A stretch of 64,000 bases of DNA from Desulfovibrio intestinalis (lineage in GTDB: Bacteria; Desulfobacterota; Desulfovibrionia; Desulfovibrionales; Desulfovibrionaceae). Below, in pieces: positions 35,249 through 42,511 of this stretch. A model generated the notes under the pieces. That model was not told where the DNA came from, did no database searches, and worked only from the letters and a program-made list of their open reading frames with translations. Every line of letters starts with the position of its first letter. Positions within the stretch are counted from its first letter, which is position 1. Location: contig NZ_JACHGO010000004.1 of assembly GCF_014202345.1 (NCBI RefSeq), positions 62,001 through 126,000 on the forward strand, written 5' to 3'. Position numbers and translations under genes: made by a program.

Positions 35249-36165
35249 ATTTTGCCTACTACCCAGGCTGCTCGGCCAGGGGGTCTTCCAAGGACTACGA
35301 AATGTCCACTCAGGCCGTCTGCAAGGCCCTGGACATCAACCTTGTGGATATCCCGGACTGGAACTGCTGTGGTTCCACCCCGGCCCATGCCGTGGATACC
35401 GAACTTTCCGCCGCGCTCTGCGTGCGCAATCTGGACATAGCCGCCCAGCAGCAGGCCGAGCTTTTGCTCACGCCCTGCCCGAGCTGTTTGTCCAACCTCA
35501 AGCTGGCCGCCAACCGCATGCAGGACGCCGCCTTCCGCACACGTGTGGACGAACTGCTTGACGGCCCTTCGGCCAAAAACTTCCCGCCCGTGACCTCCGT
35601 CATGCAGGGTATTGCCGAAACCATTGATATGGACGCCATCGCCGCCCGCGTGCGCAAAAGCCTCAAGGGCTTGCGACTGGCCGCCTATTACGGCTGTCTC
35701 ATGAGCCGCCCTGCGGAAATCATGAACTTCGGCGACCCGGAAAATCCCACGCTTATGGAAAGCATGCTGACTGCCTGTGGGGCAGAAATGGTGGACTTTC
35801 CCCTCAAGACGGCCTGTTGCGGCGCATCGTTCGGCATTCCCGAACGCGTCATGACGGCCCGTAACTCGGGCCGCATTCTTGACCTTGCCACCCAGCTTGG
35901 CGTGGACGCCGTTATCGTGGCCTGTCCTCTCTGCCAGATGAACCTTGACCTGCGCCAGCCGCAGGCCTCCAAGGAAATGGGCACGACCTTCAATCTGCCC
36001 GTGCTCTATTTTACTCAGATGATGGGCATAGCCTTTGGCCTTGACCACAAGGAACTGGGGCTCAGCAAGCTGCGCGTCAGTGCTGAAGGCCTCATCCGCA
36101 AGCTGGACGAACTGCGGCGTAACTCCGCCGCCGACTCCAAGGCCGCTGAAGGAGGCAGGTCATGA
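35245..36165 (+). CDS. hdrB: Heterodisulfide reductase-like subunit B
   Basis: Catalytic disulfide-reducing subunit with two CCG domains, 306 residues. It opens MNFAYYPGCSARGSSKDYEMS, the family hallmark. The cysteine-rich repeats are DWNCCGSTPAHA...LTPCPSCLSNL and ACCGASFGIP...VACPLCQMNLDLRQ. In methanogens these bind the noncubane 4Fe-4S clusters that split CoM-S-S-CoB; in sulfate reducers the disulfide partner is thought to be DsrC or a related small protein. Overlaps hdrC and hdrA by 4 bp. Confidence 0.94.
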   Translation: MNFAYYPGCSARGSSKDYEMSTQAVCKALDINLVDIPDWNCCGSTPAHAVDTELSAALCVRNLDIAAQQQAELLLTPCPSCLSNLKLAANRMQDAAFRTRVDELLDGPSAKNFPPVTSVMQGIAETIDMDAIAARVRKSLKGLRLAAYYGCLMSRPAEIMNFGDPENPTLMESMLTACGAEMVDFPLKTACCGASFGIPERVMTARNSGRILDLATQLGVDAVIVACPLCQMNLDLRQPQASKEMGTTFNLPVLYFTQMMGIAFGLDHKELGLSKLRVSAEGLIRKLDELRRNSAADSKAAEGGRS

Positions 36166-38123
36166 GAATAGGCGTTTTCATCTGCCACTGCGGCAGCAAT
36201 ATCGCAGGCACCGTCGACTGTGCCAAGGTGGCGGAAATTGCCCGCTCCTACCCTGATGTTGTCTATGCCGACGACCCCATGTACACCTGCGCCGAACCCG
36301 GCCAGGCCGCCATTGAAGCCGCCATTCACGAGCACAAGCTCGACGGCGTGGTGGTTGCCTCCTGTTCGCCCCGCATGCACGAACCCACCTTCCGTCGCAC
36401 GGTGGAACGCGCGGGCCTGAACCGCTACATGCTTGAAATGGCCAACATCCGCGAACACGTTTCGTGGATTGGCCGCGACATGAACGCCAATACCAACAAG
36501 TCTGCGGAACTGGTGCTGCTGGCAGTGGAAAAGCTGCGTAACAACAGGCCCCTGCTGGCCAAGAGCTTTGACGTCAACAAGCGCGTGCTGGTCATCGGCG
36601 CCGGCGTGGCGGGCATTCAGGCCGCTCTTGACTGCGCCGACGGCGGCGTGCCCGTGGTGCTTGTCGAACGCGACGCCACCATTGGCGGCAAAATGGCCAA
36701 GCTGGACAAGACCTTCCCCACGGTAGACTGCTCGGCCTGTATTCTTGGCCCCAAGATGGTGGACGTGGCCCAGCACTCCAACATCACGCTCTACGCCTAT
36801 TCCGAAGTGGAAGACATTTCGGGCTATGTGGGCAACTTCACGGTCAAGATCCGCAAACGCACCACCTATGTAGATTGGAACCTTTGCACGGGCTGCGGTG
36901 CCTGCACCGAAAAATGCCCCAGCAAAAAAACGCCCGACGGCTTTAATGAGCTCATAAGCAATACCACGGCCATCACCATCGCCTTCCCCCAGGCCATTCC
37001 CAAGAAGGCCGTCATCAACGCCGCCCATTGCCGCCAGTTCGTCAAGGGCAAATGCGGCGTGTGCGCCAAGATATGCCCCACCGGGGCCATCAAGTATGAC
37101 ATGGAAGACGAGATCATCACCGAAGAGGTGGGCAGCATCGTGGCCGCCACCGGGTATGATCTTATGGACTGGACCATATATCAGGAATACGGCGGCGGCG
37201 CGTACCCCGACGTTATCACGTCCTTGCAGTACGAGCGCCTGCTCAACGCCTCCGGCCCCACCGCCGGGCACATCAAGCGCCCCTCGGACGGCAAGGAACC
37301 CAAGAACATCGTTTTCGTGCAGTGCGTGGGTTCGCGCGACAAGTCCATCGGGCGTCCCTACTGCTCGGGCTTCTGCTGCATGTACACGGCCAAGCAGGCC
37401 ATTCTGACCAAGGACCACATCCCCGATTCCCAGTCCTACGTCTTCTATATGGACATCCGCGCCGCAGGCAAGATGTACGACGAGTTCACCCGCCGCACCA
37501 TGGAAGAATACGGCACGGAATATATCCGCGGGCGCGTCTCGCAGATTTATCCCGACGGGCAGGGCCAGCTTGTGGTTATGGGCGTGGACACGCTCATGGG
37601 TCAGGCCATTGAAGTCAAGGCCGACCTCGTGGTGCTTGCAGTGGGCATCGAGGCCAGCAAGGGCGCGCCCCAGCTGGCTGAAAAGCTGCGCATCTCTTAC
37701 GACAGCTACGGCTTCTTTATGGAAAGCCATGTGAAGCTCAAGCCTGTGGAAACCAACACCGCAGGCGTATATCTGGCTGGCGTGTGCCAAGGCACCAAGG
37801 ACATTCCCGCCTCCGTGGCCCAGGGGTCGGCGGCGGCGGCAAAGGTGCTGGCGCTCTTCTCCAAGGACAAGCTGGAAAGTGATCCGCAGATCGCCCAGGT
37901 GGACATGCGCCGCTGCGTCAACTGCGGCAAGTGCATCCAGTGCTGCCCCTTCGGGGCCATCAAGGAAGTGGAATTCCGGGGTGAGGGCAAGGCTCAGGTT
38001 ATCGAAACCGTCTGCCAAGGCTGCGGCCTCTGCACGGCCACCTGCCCGCAGGGCGCCATTCAGCTTTCACACGCCACAGACAACCAGATCCTTGCGGAGG
38101 TTAACGCGCTATGCCAGTGTTAG
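36162..38123 (+). CDS. hdrA: Heterodisulfide reductase-like subunit A (FAD, bifurcating)
   Basis: Flavoprotein at which flavin-based electron bifurcation takes place, 653 residues. N-terminal domain MRIGVFICHCGSNIAGT; FAD site RVLVIGAGVAGIQAALDCAD; the HdrA cysteine motif DCSACILGPKM; two ferredoxin motifs around 245-310 (CTGCGACTEKCP and CGVCAKICPTGAI); CVGSRDKS...PYCSGFCCMYTAKQA; and two C-terminal 4Fe-4S motifs, CVNCGKCIQCCP and CQGCGLCTATCP. The position that is selenocysteine in some HdrA homologues is cysteine here and no internal TGA occurs. Overlaps hdrB by 4 bp and flxCD by 13 bp. Confidence 0.95.
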   Translation: MRIGVFICHCGSNIAGTVDCAKVAEIARSYPDVVYADDPMYTCAEPGQAAIEAAIHEHKLDGVVVASCSPRMHEPTFRRTVERAGLNRYMLEMANIREHVSWIGRDMNANTNKSAELVLLAVEKLRNNRPLLAKSFDVNKRVLVIGAGVAGIQAALDCADGGVPVVLVERDATIGGKMAKLDKTFPTVDCSACILGPKMVDVAQHSNITLYAYSEVEDISGYVGNFTVKIRKRTTYVDWNLCTGCGACTEKCPSKKTPDGFNELISNTTAITIAFPQAIPKKAVINAAHCRQFVKGKCGVCAKICPTGAIKYDMEDEIITEEVGSIVAATGYDLMDWTIYQEYGGGAYPDVITSLQYERLLNASGPTAGHIKRPSDGKEPKNIVFVQCVGSRDKSIGRPYCSGFCCMYTAKQAILTKDHIPDSQSYVFYMDIRAAGKMYDEFTRRTMEEYGTEYIRGRVSQIYPDGQGQLVVMGVDTLMGQAIEVKADLVVLAVGIEASKGAPQLAEKLRISYDSYGFFMESHVKLKPVETNTAGVYLAGVCQGTKDIPASVAQGSAAAAKVLALFSKDKLESDPQIAQVDMRRCVNCGKCIQCCPFGAIKEVEFRGEGKAQVIETVCQGCGLCTATCPQGAIQLSHATDNQILAEVNALCQC

Positions 38124-39559
38124 AAGGCAAAGAATTGCGGATTGTGGGTTTTCTCTGCAACTGGTGCTCCTATGGCGGCGCCGACACTGCTGGTGTGGCC
38201 CGCGCCACACAGCCCACGGATCTGCGTATCATACGCGTGCCCTGCTCGGGCCGCATCGACCCCTTGTTCATCGTCAAAGCCCTGCTTAACGGGGCGGACG
38301 GCGTGCTGGTTTCCGGCTGCCATCCGCGTGACTGCCACTATGCGGCTGGCAACTTCTACGCCCGCCGCCGTCTTGAAGTGCTCAAGCAGTTTTTGCCCGT
38401 GCTCGGCATTGACGACCGCCGCTTTGAATACACCTGGGTTTCGGCTTCCGAAGGCCAGCGCTGGCAGCAGGTGGTAACGGTCTTTACCGACCGCATCCAC
38501 AAGCTTGGCCCCGCGCCCAGCCTGGAAGACCCCGAACCGCTGCTCAAGATTGCCGACATGGCGCTGACCTCCCTGCGGCCTCTGGGCACAGGACAGGCAT
38601 CGGCCCTTGGCGAACTCAAGGACGCAATCAAAGCCAAGCTGCCCGAACTGGATATGGTTCTCGGCTGGGGCGAAGGCTACGACGCCGCCCACACCGTGCC
38701 CATTTTCATGAAAAAGCCCGAAGACGTGGACAAGCTCGTGTGGGGGCCATTCAACGTCAACAACCTTGCCGTGTACCTGCCGTCCTTCAAGGGCAAAAAG
38801 GTGGGCATCGTGGTCAAGGGCTGTGACTCGCGCTCTGTGGTTGAGCTGCTTCAAGAAAAGCTCATCCGCCGCGAAGACGTGACCATCTTCGCCATGCCCT
38901 GCGAGGGCACGCTGGATATGGCCCGCGTCAATCAGGGCCTTGGCCGTTATACAAAGATCGACAAGGTGGAATATGACGAAGCCGGGGTTACCATCACGGC
39001 TGACGGCAAGCCCACCCGCTTCTGCATGACGGATTACGCGCAGGGCAAATGCTACGGCTGTACCACGCCTTCGGCTGTTCTGGCCGATACGCGCCTTGGC
39101 GTCCCCGCCAAGGTTGAAGCTGGCCCGTACACCCCGCCGGAACTGGCCCTGCTGGACTCAATGAGCCTTGAAGAGCGCATGGCCTTCTGGCGCGGCCAGA
39201 TGGACCGTTGCCTGCGCTGCTATGCCTGCCGTAACGCCTGCCCCATGTGCGTCTGCCGCGACTTCTGCGTTTCTGACAGCCGCGACCCGCACTGGATGAC
39301 GCAGGACGACAGCGTGAAGGAAAAACTGTTCTTCCAGACCATACACGCCATGCATCTTGCCGGGCGCTGCACGGGCTGCGGCGAATGCCAGCGGGCCTGC
39401 CCCGTGGGTATTCCCATTCTGGCCCTGCGTCAGCAGATCGGGCGCGCCGTGGGCCAGCTCTTTGACGGCTACAAGTCGGGCATCAATGCCGAGGCCGTGC
39501 CGCCGCTTCTGGGCTATGAAGTGGAAGAAAAGAACATCCATGAGAGGGACTGGAAATGA
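38111..39559 (+). CDS. flxCD: Flx subunit: MvhD-like domain fused to 4Fe-4S FlxC-like domain
   Basis: A 482-residue fusion. Residues 1-140 are an MvhD domain that docks on HdrA: GFLCNWCSYGG (C16, C19), RVPCSGRID (C45) and SGCHPRDCHY (C70, C75) are its 2Fe-2S ligands. The rest resembles the FrhB/FlxC group: VGIVVKGCDSRSVVELLQE, FAMPCEGTLD, GKCYGCTTPS and two C-terminal 4Fe-4S motifs, CLRCYACRNACPMCVC and CTGCGECQRACPVG. It links the FlxAB NADH-oxidising part with HdrABC. Other lineages may have these as separate genes; whether fusion is the rule in Desulfovibrio I cannot say from here. Confidence 0.88.
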   Translation: MPVLEGKELRIVGFLCNWCSYGGADTAGVARATQPTDLRIIRVPCSGRIDPLFIVKALLNGADGVLVSGCHPRDCHYAAGNFYARRRLEVLKQFLPVLGIDDRRFEYTWVSASEGQRWQQVVTVFTDRIHKLGPAPSLEDPEPLLKIADMALTSLRPLGTGQASALGELKDAIKAKLPELDMVLGWGEGYDAAHTVPIFMKKPEDVDKLVWGPFNVNNLAVYLPSFKGKKVGIVVKGCDSRSVVELLQEKLIRREDVTIFAMPCEGTLDMARVNQGLGRYTKIDKVEYDEAGVTITADGKPTRFCMTDYAQGKCYGCTTPSAVLADTRLGVPAKVEAGPYTPPELALLDSMSLEERMAFWRGQMDRCLRCYACRNACPMCVCRDFCVSDSRDPHWMTQDDSVKEKLFFQTIHAMHLAGRCTGCGECQRACPVGIPILALRQQIGRAVGQLFDGYKSGINAEAVPPLLGYEVEEKNIHERDWK

Positions 39560-40629
39560 GCATGACCCGATTTGTAACCCCCGACGGTTTGCCCGCCTTT
39601 CTGGCCTTTCTCTCACAACAGGGCAACCGCGTGCTTGTGCCCGTGGAAAAGCCCGCGGCCAAGCGTTCCATAGTGTTTGAACCGTGGCGCGAAGGCATGC
39701 CCTTTACCCTTGAAAAGGCCACCGTGCCCGCCAAGGAAGCCGTGCTGCCCCAGAGTGAAACCCTGGTGCGCTACAAGAAAAGCAGAGACCCGGAAAATCC
39801 CAGCCGCATATCAATGCAGCTTGACGACAAACCCGAGGCCGAAGCCACAGTGGTTTTTGCCACACGTCCCTGTGACGCGCGTGGCTATGCCATCCTTGAC
39901 CGGCCCTACCTCAAGGGTCCCTTTGCCGACCCTTACTACAAGGCCCGGCGCGAGGCGCTTACCGTCATCAGCCTGACCTGCAACTCCGGCTGCAACACCT
40001 GCTTCTGCCACTGGGTTGGCGGCGGCCCCACCTCGCCTGAAGGTTCGGACATTCTCATGACCGAAATCGAAGGCGGCTATGTGCTTCAGGGCATTACGCC
40101 CAAGGGTGAGGAACTGCTGGCTGCATCCACGCTGGAAGACGGCGCAGACCGCTTCTCCAAGGTTGAGGAAGTGCGCAAGGCGGCCTGGGCCAGTCTTGTG
40201 CCTGCCCCCAATATCAAGGAAGCCCCGGAAAAACTGGCGGCCATGTTTACGGATGTGGAGTTCTGGCAAGACCAGACCGACCGTTGCCTGTCCTGCGGCG
40301 CGTGCACCTACTTCTGCCCCACCTGCTACTGCTTCAACATCACCGACGAAGGTGAAGGTTTGAGCGAAAAAGGCGGACGCCGCCTGCGCAGCTGGGACAA
40401 CTGCATGTCGTCGCTGTTCACGCGTGAGGCCAGCGGGCATAACCCCCGCACCATAAAGGCCTTCCGCATGCGCAACCGTGTTTCGCACAAGTACTCCACC
40501 TATCCTGAAAACTGGGGTTCATTCTCATGCAGCGGCTGTGGCCGGTGCATCAGCAACTGCCCCGTCTGTCTGGACATCCGCGCCATCGTACTGGCAGCGC
40601 TGGAAGCCAAGCAGCCCAAAGCCGAGTAG
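39556..40629 (+). CDS. flxB: Flx iron-sulfur subunit B (4Fe-4S, AsrA/HydB-like)
   Basis: A 357-residue electron-transfer protein resembling anaerobic sulfite reductase subunit A and sulfhydrogenase beta. It opens MSMTRFVTPDGLPAFLAFLS. FATRPCDARGYAILDR and CNSGCNTCFCHWVGGGP are family landmarks; two 4Fe-4S motifs, CLSCGACTYFCPTCYC and CSGCGRCISNCPVC, follow near residues 245 and 330. It carries electrons from the FlxA flavin to FlxC. It overlaps flxCD by 4 bp and is 8 bp before flxA. Confidence 0.93.
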   Translation: MSMTRFVTPDGLPAFLAFLSQQGNRVLVPVEKPAAKRSIVFEPWREGMPFTLEKATVPAKEAVLPQSETLVRYKKSRDPENPSRISMQLDDKPEAEATVVFATRPCDARGYAILDRPYLKGPFADPYYKARREALTVISLTCNSGCNTCFCHWVGGGPTSPEGSDILMTEIEGGYVLQGITPKGEELLAASTLEDGADRFSKVEEVRKAAWASLVPAPNIKEAPEKLAAMFTDVEFWQDQTDRCLSCGACTYFCPTCYCFNITDEGEGLSEKGGRRLRSWDNCMSSLFTREASGHNPRTIKAFRMRNRVSHKYSTYPENWGSFSCSGCGRCISNCPVCLDIRAIVLAALEAKQPKAE

Positions 40630-40637
40630 GAGCAGAC

Positions 40638-41663
40638 ATGGCAACCAAGAAGAATACTACCAAAGCCAAAAACGACTCCAAGGTGGCTGCTCCCGCAGCC
40701 GAGGCCAAGGCCGCTGAAGTTCAGACCAAGGCAGCCGAACCCGCGCCCGCCGCACAGGCGGCAGCGCCCAAAAACCAGCCCAAGGCCCAGGCCAAGGGCG
40801 GCATGCTGCGCGAAGTGACGGCCCGCCCGCAGCCTGCGGGCAACCCGTATCTGCCTATGACCGCCACCGTGGCTGAAGTCATTCAGGAAACAGGCAACAT
40901 CCGCACCCTGCGCGTGGTGCTCGACGATGCCGAAGCCATGAAGAACTTCACCTACGAACCCGGTCAGGTGGGCCAGCTCTCGGTCTTTGGATCAGGCGAA
41001 TCCACCTTTGTTATCAATTCGCCGCCGTCGCAGAAGAACTACCTGCAATTCTCGGTCATGCAGGCCGGGGAAGTAACCGCCGCCATCCACCGCCTGTCGC
41101 CCGGCGACAAGGTGGGCGTGCGCGCGCCCCTGGGCAACTACTTTCCCTACAATGACTGGAAGGGCAAAGACGTCTTCTTTGTGGGCGGCGGCATAGGCAT
41201 GGCGCCCATCCGCACCATCATGATGCACGTGCTGGAAAACAGAAAGGACTACGGCAAGGTGAGCCTGCTTTACGGCGCGCGCACCCCCCGCGACATGGCC
41301 TTCAGCTATGAAACTGAAGACTGGCTGCGCCGCGATGACCTGGACTGCACGCTGTGCATCGACGCCCCCTTTGAAGGATGGGAACACAAGGTCGGCCTTA
41401 TCCCCAACGTGCTCACCGAGCTGAACCCCGATCCCAAAAACTGCGTGGCCGTGCTTTGCGGCCCGCCGATCATGATAAAATTCACGGTGCAGGCTCTGGA
41501 AAAGCTGAACTTCGCTCCCGAGAACATCGTCACCACCCTTGAAAAGCGCATGAAGTGCGGCGTCGGCATCTGTGGCCGCTGCAACATCGGCGGGCGCTAC
41601 GTTTGTGTGGACGGCCCGGTGTTCACCTGGAAGGAACTTCAGGAACTGCCGCCGGAAATGTAG
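40638..41663 (+). CDS. flxA: Flx NAD(P)H/FAD-binding subunit A (ferredoxin reductase-like)
   Basis: A 341-residue flavoprotein of the ferredoxin-NADP reductase fold, entry point for NADH. Start at the ATG 40638 with TAGGAGC upstream. The first 54 residues are a Lys/Ala/Pro-rich extension with no predicted fold, which is unusual for this family. The FAD/FMN domain begins MTATVAEVIQETGNIRTLRV; the NAD site is DVFFVGGGIGMAPIRTI and VLCGPPIMI. The C-terminal 2Fe-2S site is KCGVGICGRCNIGGRYVC. It is the last gene of the operon; a long terminator hairpin follows. Confidence 0.92.
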   Translation: MATKKNTTKAKNDSKVAAPAAEAKAAEVQTKAAEPAPAAQAAAPKNQPKAQAKGGMLREVTARPQPAGNPYLPMTATVAEVIQETGNIRTLRVVLDDAEAMKNFTYEPGQVGQLSVFGSGESTFVINSPPSQKNYLQFSVMQAGEVTAAIHRLSPGDKVGVRAPLGNYFPYNDWKGKDVFFVGGGIGMAPIRTIMMHVLENRKDYGKVSLLYGARTPRDMAFSYETEDWLRRDDLDCTLCIDAPFEGWEHKVGLIPNVLTELNPDPKNCVAVLCGPPIMIKFTVQALEKLNFAPENIVTTLEKRMKCGVGICGRCNIGGRYVCVDGPVFTWKELQELPPEM

Positions 41664-41683
41664 AGAAGATTGATACTGGAATG

Positions 41684-41732
41684 ACTTGTGGGGGAGGGGG
41701 CCTTTTTTAAAAGGGTCGCCTCCCCCACAAGT
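41684..41732 (+). terminator. Terminator hairpin after flxA
   Basis: ACTTGTGGGGGAGG pairs with CCTCCCCCACAAGT around a GGG/CCTTTTTTAAAAGGG inner stem. It is the third member of the long-hairpin family (9931, 27542). The 317-bp gap 41664-41980 holds this and the palindrome at 41907. Confidence 0.7.
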
Positions 41733-41906
41733 CACACCACCTAAAGCATTTATTCCTCTGACTGCCTCTTGCAGAAAGCCTGTGCCCCGGATCGGACGCG
41801 CAGAAGGCAGATCCGCCCATTCTTCAAAGACAAAAGTACCCTAATTAACAGTGATTTTTATCTCTCCACAAGGCAAGAGAAAAACACTGGAAATAATTCC
41901 TGAAAT

Positions 41907-41937
41907 GTGTTTTCATACTAAAAAAGTATGAAAACAC
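41907..41937. promoter_or_regulatory. Perfect 13-bp palindrome before the DUF2318 gene
   Basis: GTGTTTTCATACT - AAAAA - AGTATGAAAACAC, centred about 59 bp upstream of the ATG. It has no T-run, so it is unlikely to be a terminator; a dimeric regulator site is the better reading. Confidence 0.5.
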
Positions 41938-41980
41938 GCGGTCACACATCGCAACCACTACAGACGATTATGGAGGATAC

Positions 41981-42508
41981 ATGCGCCACCCCCACTCCAC
42001 GGGTTACTCCACGGCTCAGGCCCTGCCCCGTTCTTTTGATTTTCAGCTTCGCGCTCTGGTTCTGACAGCTCTTGCCCTTTGCTGTGCGCTCTTTGCCGTT
42101 CCGGCTCACGCTGGCCCTTTTGGCAACCTGTTCAGCAGGGAAACCACACTTGAAATCAAGGACGGAACCGTTTCTCTGCCCGTGTCGGACATAAGCGCCA
42201 AGGCTTCGTTCTATAAAGTGAAAATCGAAGGCGTTGACGTCATCTTTTTTGCTCTGCTGGACTCCGCCGGAAAGGTGCGCGTGGCTCTGGATGTTTGCGA
42301 CTCCTGCTGGCAGTCGGGCAAGGGCTACAAGCAGCAAGGCGATTCAATGGTCTGCCAGAACTGCGGTCTCGCCTTTCACAGTGACCGCATCGGCCTTCGC
42401 AAGGGCGGCTGCAATCCGCACCCGGTAGCCTATTCCCTTTCAGATAATTCCGTTGTCATTCCTGCGGCGGAACTGGAGCCAGGCGTCAAATTTTTCGGGT
42501 CCCGGTAA
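41981..42508 (+). CDS. DUF2318 exported cysteine-rich protein
   Basis: A 175-residue protein with a signal peptide (cleavage near AHA|GP at about 44) and the DUF2318 cysteine signature: DVCDSCWQSGKGY, then CQNCGLAFHSDRIGLRKGGCNPHP. Such domains are thought to bind a metal or a redox centre. In several bacteria a DUF2318 gene stands with an FtsX-type permease and its ATPase in iron-acquisition clusters (for example next to p19/ftr1 genes in Campylobacter); the same three-gene order is seen here without p19 or ftr1. GGAGG lies 6 bp before the ATG; the permease starts 4 bp after the stop. Confidence 0.8.
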   Translation: MRHPHSTGYSTAQALPRSFDFQLRALVLTALALCCALFAVPAHAGPFGNLFSRETTLEIKDGTVSLPVSDISAKASFYKVKIEGVDVIFFALLDSAGKVRVALDVCDSCWQSGKGYKQQGDSMVCQNCGLAFHSDRIGLRKGGCNPHPVAYSLSDNSVVIPAAELEPGVKFFGSR

Positions 42509-42511
42509 GAC

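Noticed and set aside
36015..38018. A 667-codon open frame opposite hdrA, and similar long frames opposite valS (4860-6248), ilvD (47666-49018), the chemoreceptor (52985-54433) and the aminotransferase (28778-30124)
   Set aside because: Each lies opposite a gene with clear family motifs; none has its own ribosome site or recognisable motif.
23640..41663. Search for selenocysteine (in-frame TGA) in redox genes because selB is present
   Set aside because: HdrA, HdrB, Flx and the reductase all have cysteine or no internal TGA; no selenoprotein is visible in this window.
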